DNA from: Longimicrobium terrae
GTDB lineage: Bacteria > Gemmatimonadota > Gemmatimonadetes > Longimicrobiales > Longimicrobiaceae
Direction of reading: 5' to 3'
NCBI RefSeq assembly: GCF_014202995.1
Contig: NZ_JACHIA010000009.1
Location: forward strand, 124,001 to 188,000
DNA length: 64,000 nucleotides
In this document: one piece after another, positions 7,824-17,274 of the stretch
Layout of the letters: each line of letters begins with the position of its first letter
Position numbering within the stretch: the stretch's first letter is position 1
The notes under the pieces: generated by a model
Told to the model about the DNA's origin: nothing
Database searches by the model: none
Seen by the model: only the letters and a program-made list of their open reading frames with translations
Program-made: the position numbers and the translations under genes

Positions 7824-10760
7824 TTACTCCGGATTCCAGGTCAGCGGAACGGAGACTTCGGACTTCACCGCCTGCCCGTCCACCCGCGCGGGCTCGAAGC
7901 GCGCGGCGGCGATCGCGGCGGAGGCGGCCAAGCGAAACGCCGTGTGCGAAACCTCCACCACGCGAATGCTGCCGCGGTCCACGCGCCCGTCCGGCATCAC
8001 CACGAACTGCACGACCGCCGCGCCCGCGATGCCGCTGTTTTCCAGCGCGGACGGGTAGCTGCGCAGGATGGCGCGCTGCAGATCCGCGCGGTTGCGCAGC
8101 GTGGGGCGCTGGTCCACCTCCGACGCCGAGTAGACTCGGGATGCATCGACGCGCGCCGGTGCGGGAGCCGGCGGCGGAGCGGCGGCCGGCGCAGCCGTGG
8201 CGGAAACCGCGGCGCGCTGCTCCACCACGGGCGCGGGGCGCTCCACGACCGGGGCCGGAGCAGCGGCAAGCACGGCGGGAGCCGTCACTGGCTGATTCCG
8301 CGCGGCAGACTGGACCGCGCGCAACGAATCTACGCGGCGCTGCTGGTCGCGCCGAAGCTGGTCCTGCTTGCGCGCTTCATCCGCCAGGCGCTTCTGCTCG
8401 GCGGCGGTCAGCGGGGTGGCGGGATCGACGGTCGCGAGCGCGGTGATGGCGGAATCCGTATCCGGGTCCGCGGGCTGCGCGGCAGAGGGAGAGGCGCTCA
8501 GCGTCGCGGCGGCCGTGCTCGCGATGCGCTGGGTGGCGGCAGGCGTGCGGGGCGATCCGACGAGCACGGCTCTGGACGCCATGGCGCCGCCCGCGAGCAC
8601 GACGACCGCAATGCTCGCCGCCACGAGTCCCGCACGCGACTTCCGCGGCTGCGCGCCCAACCGGCTCAGCCCCGATTTCCGCATCGGGAGCACGGCGATT
8701 GGGCCGGGCTCCACTTCATCGGATGCCGCCATCTCCGTTGCTTCTGCCGTGAACGGCAGAGCGATGATCGTGGCAGGGGCGACGGGCGCTGTTTCATCCA
8801 ACGCCGCCTGTTCCTGATCCGCAGCCACGGCCTGCGCGGCGAATCCGTCATCGACGGAAGTCTTGGACCACTCGGCGGATGCGGGGGCCGGGGCCAAGAC
8901 GATTTCCGACACGTCCGGTACGCTCGGCGAGACGGACGCGGCGCGCGCCTCGATGATGGGCCGGGCGAGGGCAGGCGCGGGAACGGGCGCGTGCACCTCC
9001 GCAGTCGGCGGTGCCGCGGCAGTCACAGGCTCAGCCGGCGCGCTGACCGGAACGGAAAGGGTTCGCGCCTGTCCGAAAGTGGGCGGGATGTAGAGACTGT
9101 CAGCCAGGTCTGTTCTGGAGGCCGTCAGCTTGTGCGCCCGCGCGGGCTGGACTGGAGCGGGCGCACTCGCCACAGCCGGCGTGGCCGCAATCGACGCGGC
9201 AGCGACGGCAGGCGGCGCCACCGGAGGAGCCGTTTCCGGCACTGCCGCGACCAGGACGTCCGCAGCGGGGGGCGCTTCCGGCACCGACTCGGCACTCGCA
9301 GATGCCGCCACGGCAGGCTCATCATCCTCGACCAGAACGATCGACGGTTTCTCTGCCTGCGGCGCCAGTTCTCCGAACAACACGATCTGCGGCTCCGCTG
9401 TGCCGGGCACTTCGCTCGCGATCGGGGCGATCGACGGCTCCGCAGCAGCCGGCTCAGCATCCGGGATGTCGATCGGCGACTCTGCCGTAACCGGTTCCAC
9501 GTCCGGGATCGAGGCGATCGGCGGCCCCGCAGCAGCCGGCTCAGCATCCGGGATGTCGATCAGCGGCTCCACAGCAGCCGGTTCTGCGTCCGGGATCGAG
9601 GCAATCGACGGCTCCGCAGCAGCCGGCAGCTCGTCATAGGCCGAACCGACCGGCGGCTCCGCGGTCGCCGGCGGGTCGTCCTCAACCGAAGGTGCCGCTA
9701 CCGCCAGCGCCGCATCCATGATCGCGAGGATCGACGCATCCGGGTTCGGAACGGGCGCGGATGACGAACCGGCGCCGGTGTCCTGCGCGTCATCCACCGG
9801 AGCAGCATCCCGCGGCGCGGTGACGATCGGCACGGGAAGGTGAATGCGCGGCAGTGCAGCGGCGCGCGCCTCATCGGCCGGGGCGATCTCCCGATCCGCA
9901 GTGACGACAGCGGGTTGCGCCGGGACGATGTCCGGCGCGAAAGCGGAAGGCGCGAGCGCAGCGGCGAACTCGCCCGCGGTGGCCCAGCGATGCGCGGGGT
10001 CCGCGGAGAGCGCACAAAGGATGGCGTCCGCGACGTGCGCCTCGATCCCGGGCCGCCCGATGGAGGGCGAAACGATCGAGGGGGCGCCGCCCTTGGCCAT
10101 CGCCAGCAGCGTGGCGGTCCAGTCCGCGGGGAGCCCGGCCAGCACCTCGTACGCCATCACGCCTAGGCTGAACACGTCCGCGGCCGGTGACAGCCCGGGC
10201 GAACGGCGCAGGCGCTCCGGCGCACAGTACCTCGCGGTGGACCGGCCCGGCGTGGTCGTCCCCGGATGGATTCCGAGCCCCACGAGCACGACGCGCAGCT
10301 TTCCCTCGTTTCGCGCCAGCCACAGCATTCCGGGATGCACGTCCCCGTGCACCGCGCCCGCGATGTGCGCCATCGCCAAGCCGGCCGCCGCCTCTTCCAC
10401 GATGCGCAGGGCCAGCGGCAGCGGGGGCGCGCCGCGCTGGGCCAGCAGCGCCGCCAGCGTTCCGCCGGGACCGATGTCCGCCGCCGCGTACTGCACGCCC
10501 GCCGCCGCATCCACCCCGAAATCCACCGTTCGCGCCACGTTCGGGTGAAGCAGGCGCGCGGCCAGCTTGCCCTGCCGCGTGCCGCGCTCCCGCTCCTCCG
10601 CGGACGCGGGCAGCGGGATCATGCGCAGCGCCACCTCTCGCTCCGCGCGCCCATCCATGGCGCGAAACACGGCGCCGCTGCCCTCGCCGGCGAGAACTTC
10701 CAGCACACGGAAGCGGTCGGCGAGCAGCGAACCGGGAACGATGGGGGCGGGGCTGGACAT
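7824..10760 (-). CDS. Membrane protein: pseudokinase domain, long acidic linker, TonB C-terminal domain
   Basis: The start is taken as ATG 10760 (a TTG lies one codon earlier); 978 residues. Residues about 12-275 have a Ser/Thr kinase fold with a Gly-rich loop (LAGEGSGAVFRA) and APE motif (YCAPERL), but the ATP-binding Lys is Arg46, HRDxKxxN is HGDVHPGM and DFG is GLG, so activity is unlikely. Residues about 280-690 are a low-complexity Pro/Ala/Glu linker with imperfect repeats of IPDAEPAA. One membrane helix follows near 720-745, then a Lys/Arg-rich coiled segment and a C-terminal energy-transducer TonB domain (about 890-978: RPTLRNRADLQRAILRSYP and following). The order implies a cytoplasmic pseudokinase coupled across the inner membrane to a periplasmic TonB-like domain. 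A possible promoter lies at 10885-10913. Confidence 0.85.
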   Translation of the reverse strand: MSSPAPIVPGSLLADRFRVLEVLAGEGSGAVFRAMDGRAEREVALRMIPLPASAEERERGTRQGKLAARLLHPNVARTVDFGVDAAAGVQYAAADIGPGGTLAALLAQRGAPPLPLALRIVEEAAAGLAMAHIAGAVHGDVHPGMLWLARNEGKLRVVLVGLGIHPGTTTPGRSTARYCAPERLRRSPGLSPAADVFSLGVMAYEVLAGLPADWTATLLAMAKGGAPSIVSPSIGRPGIEAHVADAILCALSADPAHRWATAGEFAAALAPSAFAPDIVPAQPAVVTADREIAPADEARAAALPRIHLPVPIVTAPRDAAPVDDAQDTGAGSSSAPVPNPDASILAIMDAALAVAAPSVEDDPPATAEPPVGSAYDELPAAAEPSIASIPDAEPAAVEPLIDIPDAEPAAAGPPIASIPDVEPVTAESPIDIPDAEPAAAEPSIAPIASEVPGTAEPQIVLFGELAPQAEKPSIVLVEDDEPAVAASASAESVPEAPPAADVLVAAVPETAPPVAPPAVAAASIAATPAVASAPAPVQPARAHKLTASRTDLADSLYIPPTFGQARTLSVPVSAPAEPVTAAAPPTAEVHAPVPAPALARPIIEARAASVSPSVPDVSEIVLAPAPASAEWSKTSVDDGFAAQAVAADQEQAALDETAPVAPATIIALPFTAEATEMAASDEVEPGPIAVLPMRKSGLSRLGAQPRKSRAGLVAASIAVVVLAGGAMASRAVLVGSPRTPAATQRIASTAAATLSASPSAAQPADPDTDSAITALATVDPATPLTAAEQKRLADEARKQDQLRRDQQRRVDSLRAVQSAARNQPVTAPAVLAAAPAPVVERPAPVVEQRAAVSATAAPAAAPPPAPAPARVDASRVYSASEVDQRPTLRNRADLQRAILRSYPSALENSGIAGAAVVQFVVMPDGRVDRGSIRVVEVSHTAFRLAASAAIAAARFEPARVDGQAVKSEVSVPLTWNPE

Positions 10761-10884
10761 CAAGGCGTCCGGGATGGGAGGATCGACGCGGCTCGCCAGG
10801 CGAACGGCGGCGCGGGTTTGACGCGGGCCTGGCTGTCCGCCGCGTGGCGGGGAACAGACTGGCGCAGTTCAGATGGGGATACGC

Positions 10885-10913
10885 AAAGTAGTACGCGTCC
10901 GCATCAGGGTCAA
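10885..10913 (-). promoter_or_regulatory. Putative sigma70-type promoter for the pseudokinase gene
   Basis: Read on the minus strand, TTGACC (10913-10908) and TACTTT (10890-10885) are separated by exactly 17 bases, about 125 bases ahead of the start codon. The rest of the gap 10761-11146 shows no gene or clear structure. Confidence 0.5.
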
Positions 10914-11146
10914 CGATTTCGTACGCCGTGGCGACCCCGCGCAACCCGTGCGGCGTTTGTCCCGTACGGTGTGCACCGCCTGTCCCCCGCGCGCGACAGG
11001 CGCGATGACAACCAAAGGGTGATCCATGCGGTCAAACGAAGCTGCGCCAAGGACTTTCGGCAGATCCGCGGGCGGATGCGCCGGGCACGCGAGGTGCCTT
11101 TCAGGCGTGCGCATCCCGGTGGGATGTGGAAAGGAAATGAATCAAA

Positions 11147-11323
11147 ATGGAACTGATCCGTACATATCTGGAGAGCTCGCCCACGCGGTTTCAGGCGTAC
11201 TTGGCGCTGCAGTGCGCGCTGATGCGCCGGTTTGAGGCGCGCGGCGGAACGAGCGAGGATTTCTGCCGTCGTCTGGCACCGGCGTTTCACCGGCGGTACG
11301 GGGCGATGCTGCGGGAGGACTAG
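11147..11323 (+). CDS. Small hypothetical protein, 58 residues
   Basis: ATG 11147 is preceded by GGAAAGGAAA at 11128-11137. The product (MELIRTYLESS...) is compact, with aromatic and charged residues spread as in a helical protein, one Cys at residue 23 and another at 40, and no signal or membrane helix. It is not a family I can name. A rho-independent hairpin follows 35 bases later, which supports a short independent transcript. An overlapping frame from 11026 could also be read, but its composition is less protein-like. Confidence 0.5.
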   Translation: MELIRTYLESSPTRFQAYLALQCALMRRFEARGGTSEDFCRRLAPAFHRRYGAMLRED

Positions 11324-11357
11324 AGGGACTGCAGGGAATGGGGAATAGGTAACAGAC

Positions 11358-11395
11358 GAGCCGCCTCCCGAGGATGATCCGGGAGGCGGCTCTTC
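11358..11395 (+). terminator. Rho-independent terminator
   Basis: A 13-base stem GAGCCGCCTCCCG with its complement around a nine-base loop, followed by TTCTGTTC. It ends the small transcript at 11147-11323. Confidence 0.75.
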
Positions 11396-11535
11396 TGTTC
11401 GATCAAATGTATCCGGTGTGGCGGGAGACGAGGATGGATGGCCATCCCCGCGTTCCCCCGCCACCCTGCGTCCTCCGCGCGAAGTCCATTCGCGGCGCCC
11501 GCCATACACGAGCGCGGGCGCCGCAAACCGCTGGA

Positions 11536-13398
11536 TCAGTACGCGTTGTCCGTCGTCGTGGCGGCGGCCGTTTCCTGGAAGCGCGCCGACATCGTCGGCT
11601 GGTGCACATCCAGCTCGCGCGTGCGGATCTTTTCCACCAGCTCGGCAATCACCTCATCCACCGGCGCGACCCGCTGCTCCTTGACCTTGTGGCGCCGCAC
11701 CGCCGCCGTGCCCTGCTCCTGCTCGCGCTCGCCGACGACCAGGATGTACGGCACCTTCTGCTTCTCCGCCTGCCGCACGCGGTAGTTGAGCGACTCGTAC
11801 TGCTGCAGTTCCGTGCGGATTCCCGCCTTGCGCAGCTTTGCCGTCACCTCGCGCGCGTAATCCAGGTGCTTCTCATCGGAGATGGGGAGCACCACGGCCT
11901 GCACCGGCGCCAGCCAGAGCGGGAAGGCGCCCGCGAAGTGCTCCACGATCACGCCGATGAAGCGCTCCATTGACCCGAAGATGGCGCGGTGGATGACGAT
12001 CGGGCGCTGGCGCGTTCCGTCCTGCGCCGTGTACTCCAGATCGAACCGCTGCGGCAGCTGGAAGTCCAGCTGAATCGTTCCGCACTGCCACTTGCGGCCC
12101 AGGCTGTCCTGGATGCTGATGTCGATCTTGGGGCCATAGAAGGCGCCGTCGCCCTCATCCACCGAAAACTCCCGCCCGCCCGCCGTGAGCGCGGCGGACA
12201 GCGCCGCTTCGGCCGCGTTCCACGTTTCCAGCTCGCCCATGTACTTTTCCGGGCGCGTGGAAAGCTTCATCACGTACTCCAGCCCGAACGTGGAGTAGAA
12301 GCGGTCCACCAGTTCCAGAACCTGAAGGATCTCGTCCTGCACCTGCTCGTTCGTGATGAAGATGTGCGCGTCGTCCTGCACGAAGCTGCGCGTGCGCAGC
12401 AGGCCGTGCAGCGCGCCCGTCACCTCGTTGCGGTGCAGCACCTGGTTTTCGGCGATGCGCAGCGGCAGGTCGCGGTAGCTGTGCGAGCGCGTCTTGTAGT
12501 ACAGCATCGTGTCGGGGCAGTTCATGGGCTTCAGCAGCCAGTCGGGCTCGCCCTCGCCGTCCCGCACGATGTACATGTCCTCGTGGTAGTGCTCCCAGTG
12601 CCCGGACTGGTGGAACAGGTCGGGCTTGTACAGCACGGGATTCATGATCTCCTGATAGCCGTACTCCGGCATCAGCCCGCGCCAGAACTGGGCGAGCTCG
12701 TTGCGCACCACCAGCCCGCGCGGATGCCAGAGCGCGCCCGCGGCCCAGGGGTGGAACGAGAACAGGTCCAGCGCCTGGCCCAGCACGCGGTGGTCGCGCG
12801 CCTTGGCTTCTTCCACAAAGGCGAGGTACGCCTTGAGCGCGTCGCGGCTGTCCCACGCCGTGCCGCTCACCCGCTGCAGCGACGGGTTCTGCTCGCCGCG
12901 CCAGTGCGCCGGTGAGGCGGCAAGCAGCTTTACGTTCTGGCAGAAGCTCGTGTCGGGCACGTGAGGCCCGGCGCACAGGTCCACGAAGTCGCCGTTGCGG
13001 TAGAACGTGACCGTCTGGTCCGCCAGCTTTTCCAGGATCTCCAGCTTGTACCGCTCGCCGCGGTCGCGCATGAACTCCACCGCCTCGGCGTGCGGAACCA
13101 CGGCGCGCTCAAATTTCTGCCGCTGCTTGGAAACGTCCTTCATCCCCTCCTGCACCGCCGCCAGCTCCTCCGGCGTCAGCGGGCTGTCGACGTGCACGTC
13201 GTAAAAGAAGCCGTGCTCCGTCGCCGGCCCGATGGCGAACGTGGCCTCGGGGCGCACGCCGCGCAGCGCCGTCGCCATCACGTGCGCCGACGAGTGGCGG
13301 ATGCGGCGAAGCTTTTCGTCATTCGGCAGCGCCTTGAACTCGTCGGGCGCCACGGGCTGCCAGTCGCGCTCCTGCAGCCAGCTGTTCCAATCCGTCAT
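11536..13398 (-). CDS. thrS: Threonyl-tRNA synthetase lacking the TGS domain
   Basis: The enzyme charges tRNA-Thr in the cytoplasm. At 620 residues it starts about 30 residues ahead of the editing domain: HSSAHVMATAL and CAGPHVPDT carry the editing-site His and Cys residues. The class II catalytic core follows with PMNCPDTML, the conserved RIAENQVLHRNE region, RSFVQDDAHIF (motif 2) and the motif 3 region near FGSMERFIGV, then the anticodon-binding domain (PVQAVVLPISDEKHLDYA). Usual bacterial ThrRS has an N-terminal TGS domain of about 60 residues; it is missing here, and the C-terminus has a short unusual tail. The gene stands alone, downstream of a glycosyltransferase gene that has its own terminator. 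Confidence 0.96.
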   Translation of the reverse strand: MTDWNSWLQERDWQPVAPDEFKALPNDEKLRRIRHSSAHVMATALRGVRPEATFAIGPATEHGFFYDVHVDSPLTPEELAAVQEGMKDVSKQRQKFERAVVPHAEAVEFMRDRGERYKLEILEKLADQTVTFYRNGDFVDLCAGPHVPDTSFCQNVKLLAASPAHWRGEQNPSLQRVSGTAWDSRDALKAYLAFVEEAKARDHRVLGQALDLFSFHPWAAGALWHPRGLVVRNELAQFWRGLMPEYGYQEIMNPVLYKPDLFHQSGHWEHYHEDMYIVRDGEGEPDWLLKPMNCPDTMLYYKTRSHSYRDLPLRIAENQVLHRNEVTGALHGLLRTRSFVQDDAHIFITNEQVQDEILQVLELVDRFYSTFGLEYVMKLSTRPEKYMGELETWNAAEAALSAALTAGGREFSVDEGDGAFYGPKIDISIQDSLGRKWQCGTIQLDFQLPQRFDLEYTAQDGTRQRPIVIHRAIFGSMERFIGVIVEHFAGAFPLWLAPVQAVVLPISDEKHLDYAREVTAKLRKAGIRTELQQYESLNYRVRQAEKQKVPYILVVGEREQEQGTAAVRRHKVKEQRVAPVDEVIAELVEKIRTRELDVHQPTMSARFQETAAATTTDNAY

Positions 13399-13519
13399 GT
13401 GAGCGTTCTCCGTCCTGTATCGTGTGCGGCCCGCGCGGGCCGTGATGATTTCTGTCGATTTCCGTCAGCAAACCGGGAGATTAACGGCCTGCACCGCCCC
13501 GCGCCACTCATCCGCCGAA

Positions 13520-13552
13520 CAGAAAGGCCGCCCCCGTTGCGGGAGGCGGCCT
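13520..13552 (-). terminator. Terminator of the glycosyltransferase gene
   Basis: GC-rich stem (GGCCGCC with complement, interrupted by one mismatch) at 13526-13552; on the minus strand it runs into TTTCTGTTC. It separates the glycosyltransferase gene from thrS. Confidence 0.75.
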
Positions 13553-13573
13553 GTATGTACGACGAGTGGATGC

Positions 13574-14794
13574 TCACCCTGCCGCGCGGGCGAGCTTCGT
13601 CGGGACGGTGCCGGTAGTGGTTCGCGTGTGCTGGCCCAGAAGCCGGACGAACGTGTCGGCGATGGCCGACCACGAGAAGTGGCTGGCCGTGTACGCGGCC
13701 GCGCGGCGCGACGCCTCCGCCACCAGGGCGCGGTCAGCCCGGTAGCGCAGAATCACCCGCTCGAACGCCTCGGCGTCGCGGCTGGGCACCAGGTGCCCGT
13801 TTTCTCCCTCGCGAATCACGTCGCTGATCCCTTCCAGGTCCGCGGCCACGACCGGCATTCCGCACAGCCCGGCCTCCAGCATCACCACGCCGAATCCCTC
13901 CATGTCGCCCTTGACCGGGATGTTGGGCATCACGAACAGGTCGGCCCCGCCGTACAGCGTCGTCAGCATGGACTCCGACACCTTGCCCAGCATGCGCACG
14001 TTGCGCTGCACGCCGTTGCGGGTGATGGCTTCCTGAATGCGCGGCGTCATGGGGCCCTCGCCGGTGATCAGGTACACCACGTCGCGCGGCAGCCGCGGCA
14101 TGACCGTGTCGGTAAACCACTGAAATCCCTTGCGCTCCTGGTGCCGCCCCACGCTCACCAGGATGAGCGCGTCTTCCGGAATGCTCGCGCCGGACTCGCC
14201 GATGGCGCGCAGCAGTTCCGCCCGCGCCGCGCGCCGGTCGCGCGGCGCGCCGAACAGCTCCACGTCCACACCGCAGGGCACCACGTGCATGCGCGACGGC
14301 GGCAGCCCGCGGTCCAGGCACTCCTTGCCCGTGGCCCGGCTGATGGGAAACACCACGTCCAGCGAGCGCAGCACCCGGGGCACGAACCACTGGTACCCGG
14401 GCGTGGGGAGCGTAACGTCGCGACCCACGGGGATGGCTGCGGAGATGGCGCCCGCGCGGCGGATGGCGTTGCCCAGCACGGCGGTGGTGCTGGCCGTCAC
14501 CATGGACGAGTGCAGCACCACGTCGATTCCCAGGTCGCGCACCATGCGCGGAACGCGCGCCAGCAGGCCGGCCATGTAGCCGGGCATGCGGTAGGGCGTG
14601 CCCTTCCACGAGGTTTCCAGCAGCAGCGAATGCAGTTCCACACCCGGATGCTCGCCCAGCGCGGCGTGCAGCCCCTGGGCCACGCGCTGCATGCCACCCA
14701 CGTTGCTCAGCGGGTCGCCGGGAAGCGGAAACGAGTGGGAAACGTAGAGAATTCGCAACGCGGAGTGCTCCTGCGGAAGCCGTGCGGGGCGCAT
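13574..14794 (-). CDS. Glycosyltransferase, GT4 family
   Basis: GT-B-fold glycosyltransferase of 406 residues. Residues about 12-30 (RILYVSHSFPLPGDP) start the acceptor domain with a Gly-rich segment NVGGMQR. The C-terminal domain has LILVSVGRHQERKGFQW, YLITGEGPM, and the donor-binding motif EGFGVVMLEAGLCGMPVVA with its two Glu residues. The family transfers a sugar from a nucleotide donor, often for cell-surface glycans, in the cytoplasm. Start ATG 14794 has AAGG six bases ahead; TTG 14758 with CAGGAG upstream would begin the protein directly at RILYVSH and is a real alternative. No other glycan gene is adjacent, so the acceptor is unknown. Confidence 0.88.
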   Translation of the reverse strand: MRPARLPQEHSALRILYVSHSFPLPGDPLSNVGGMQRVAQGLHAALGEHPGVELHSLLLETSWKGTPYRMPGYMAGLLARVPRMVRDLGIDVVLHSSMVTASTTAVLGNAIRRAGAISAAIPVGRDVTLPTPGYQWFVPRVLRSLDVVFPISRATGKECLDRGLPPSRMHVVPCGVDVELFGAPRDRRAARAELLRAIGESGASIPEDALILVSVGRHQERKGFQWFTDTVMPRLPRDVVYLITGEGPMTPRIQEAITRNGVQRNVRMLGKVSESMLTTLYGGADLFVMPNIPVKGDMEGFGVVMLEAGLCGMPVVAADLEGISDVIREGENGHLVPSRDAEAFERVILRYRADRALVAEASRRAAAYTASHFSWSAIADTFVRLLGQHTRTTTGTVPTKLARAAG

Positions 14795-14908
14795 CTAACG
14801 CCTTGAGAACGCGCAATATACACCCCAAACCGCCCCGCTGTCCAGAATGCCGCTCCCTTCCTGCCCAGGATCACGGTCACACGACGCGGATGATGATCAC
14901 TGCTTTTG

Positions 14909-17017
14909 TCATCCTCGATCGGGCGCCGGCTCCACCTCTACCGCGTTGTCGTAGAACACGGCGCCGCCGCCCAGATCGGTGACCGCCTGCGACGTGGTGT
15001 CGTTCACCGTGCGGCCGCCGTCGGAGTGCATGGCCCAGCGCACACCGTACGAGACGGCCACGCCCGGACGCACGTCTTCCGTCACCACCGCGCGGCCGAA
15101 GAAGTGGCCGCGGTCGTTCCAGCAGCGAACCCGGTCGCCCTCCGCCACGCCGCGCTCCCCCGCCTCGCTGGGGTGCAGCAGCAGCTTCGTGTCTCCCGCC
15201 GCGCGCGCCAGGCTGGGCACGTTCACGAAGGTGCTGTTCATGAACGGATGCTCCGGCGGCGACAGCAGCATCAGCGGATAGCGCGCGGCACGCTCCGGGT
15301 CCGCTTCCGCGCTTTCCGCGGGCGGAATGTACGTGGGGAGCGGATCGATTCCGTGCGCCGCCAGTTCCGGGGCGAGGATCTGGATTTTTCCCGTCGGCGT
15401 GTTGGGCCGCGGATCGGCATAGGGACGGAAGTCCTCCGGCGCGTTCAGGCGGACCCATCCCTCCTGCACCAGCCGCTCGAAGGTGATCCCCGCCAGCCAC
15501 GGATGGTCGGACTTCAGCGCCTGCCGGATCAGGTCCGTGTCGCTGTCCGCGAACTCGGGATCGTCCAGCCCCATCCGCGACGCCAGCCGGCGAAAGATCT
15601 CCGTGTTGGGCAGGCACTGGCCCACCGGCGCGATGGACGGCTGGTTGAGCGTAAGGTACAGGTGCCCGTACGCCGTGTGGACGTCCCAGTGCTCCAGCTG
15701 CGACGTGGCGGGAAGCACCCAGTCCGCGTACCGCGCCGTATCGGTGACGAAGTGCTCCATCACCACCGTGAACAGGTCGTCGCGCAGCAGCCCGGCGCGC
15801 ACCGCGCCCAGGTCTGGCGCCACCGCGGCCGGGTTGCTGTTGTACACGATGAACGCCTGCACCGGCGGCCCGCCCACGCCCGCGTCGGGCTTGGTAAGGG
15901 CCTCACCCAGCCGGATCATGTTGATGGTGCGCGTCCCGGGCGCGATCCAGTCCGGCCGCTGCAGCGCCCCCGAGTTCAGCTTGAAGGCGCCGCTGGTGGA
16001 AAGCGTGGCGCCCCCGCCCAGGTCGCGCCACGCGCCGGTCACCGCGGGAAGAAGGGAGACGGTGCGCACGGCGGTTCCGCCGCCGCGGTGGCGCTGCAGC
16101 CCGTAGTTCAGGCGGATGAACGCCGGCCGCGTGGTGGCGAACTCGTGCGCCAGCCGCTCGATGCGCTCCGCGGGGAGCCCCGTGGTTTCCGCGGCGCGGG
16201 CCGGCGTCCACTCCGCCGCGCGGATCCGCAGTTCCTCCGCGCCCACGGTGTGGTCGCGCAGGTAGGCGTCGTCCTGCAGCCCGTCGCGAAAGATGACGTG
16301 CATCATCCCCAGCGCCAGCGCGGCGTCGGTGCCGGGGCGGATGGGCAGGTGCTCGTCGCACTGCGCGGCGGTGCGGGTGCGGATGGGATCGATGGCGATC
16401 AGCCGCGCGCCGGCCTCGCGGGCGCGGCGCAGCGCGGGCCACAGGTGCGGGTTGCTGGTGAGCGTGTTGGTGCCCCACAGCAGGATCAATCGCGCGTGCT
16501 CCGCCTCCGTGGGCGTAGGGCCCATGCGGTCGCCGTACGTGGCCTTCCACCCCTCGCTCCCCGCGCTGGCGCAGATGGTCCGGTCCAGCAGGCTGGCGCC
16601 GATGCGGTGAAAGAAGCGGCGGTCCATGGACCCGCCCTGCACCTGCCCCAGCGTGCCGGAATACGAATAGGGGAGAATGGACTGCGGCCCGTGCGGCCCG
16701 TTGCGGATGTCGTTCAGCCGCCGCGCGATGTCGTCCAGCGCCTCGTCCCACGTGGCCGGCTCGAAGCGCCCCTCGCCCTTGGGGCCCACGCGGCGCAGCG
16801 GCACGGTGAGCCGGTCCGCGTGGTAGGTGCGCTCCACGTACCGGTTCACCTTGGTGCACAGAAATCCCTGGGTGACCGGGTGCTCCGGATCGCCCTGCAC
16901 GCGCACGGCGCGCCCGTCCTGCACGTGCACCAGCATGGCGCACGTGTCCGGGCAGTCGTGCGGGCACGCGCCGCGCACGACGCCGGTCTGGGCCAGGGGA
17001 AGGGCAATGCTGTTCAT
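14909..17017 (-). CDS. Molybdopterin-dependent oxidoreductase (DMSO reductase superfamily)
   Basis: Catalytic subunit of 702 residues. The N-terminus has a 4Fe-4S motif CPHDCPDTC followed by FLCTK about 26 residues later. The molybdopterin domains follow with ILLWGTN, IDPIRTRTA and the metal-site region ICASAGSEGW, and a C-terminal pterin-binding domain (LLLHPSEAGERGV). No twin-Arg signal is seen, so it is probably cytoplasmic. Formate dehydrogenase-like and biotin- or S-oxide reductase-like members share these features; the substrate cannot be decided from sequence. No electron-transfer subunit or cofactor gene is adjacent. The adjacent gap 17018-17274 has no convincing gene. Confidence 0.9.
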   Translation of the reverse strand: MNSIALPLAQTGVVRGACPHDCPDTCAMLVHVQDGRAVRVQGDPEHPVTQGFLCTKVNRYVERTYHADRLTVPLRRVGPKGEGRFEPATWDEALDDIARRLNDIRNGPHGPQSILPYSYSGTLGQVQGGSMDRRFFHRIGASLLDRTICASAGSEGWKATYGDRMGPTPTEAEHARLILLWGTNTLTSNPHLWPALRRAREAGARLIAIDPIRTRTAAQCDEHLPIRPGTDAALALGMMHVIFRDGLQDDAYLRDHTVGAEELRIRAAEWTPARAAETTGLPAERIERLAHEFATTRPAFIRLNYGLQRHRGGGTAVRTVSLLPAVTGAWRDLGGGATLSTSGAFKLNSGALQRPDWIAPGTRTINMIRLGEALTKPDAGVGGPPVQAFIVYNSNPAAVAPDLGAVRAGLLRDDLFTVVMEHFVTDTARYADWVLPATSQLEHWDVHTAYGHLYLTLNQPSIAPVGQCLPNTEIFRRLASRMGLDDPEFADSDTDLIRQALKSDHPWLAGITFERLVQEGWVRLNAPEDFRPYADPRPNTPTGKIQILAPELAAHGIDPLPTYIPPAESAEADPERAARYPLMLLSPPEHPFMNSTFVNVPSLARAAGDTKLLLHPSEAGERGVAEGDRVRCWNDRGHFFGRAVVTEDVRPGVAVSYGVRWAMHSDGGRTVNDTTSQAVTDLGGGAVFYDNAVEVEPAPDRG

Positions 17018-17274
17018 CGATCACTCATTCAGTACAGGCGTACAGGGACTGAACTCAAGGATCGCGTTCCATCTCTGCCAGAACGTCCTCCCACGCGAAC
17101 GTTTCCGCACGTCCGGAACGGATCTCCTCACTGCGCCGCCGCGCCTCCAACAGCCAGGAATGACTTCCCACCTCTGTTGCCGGAGCGTTTGAACAGCGTA
17201 ACTCTTCCGTTCATCCATCCCATGAACCTCCGAATACGCGCGGATGAGAGACATCGGGTCGGGTGGATCGTGCG

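Noticed and set aside
11026-11235. 69-codon open frame overlapping the 58-residue protein
   Set aside because: Composition is not protein-like and it stops in the middle of the better frame with a good ribosome site.
17021-17254. 77-codon minus-strand frame between the Mo-enzyme and the toxin
   Set aside because: No motif or ribosome site, and an odd Trp/Arg-rich composition; treated as non-coding.
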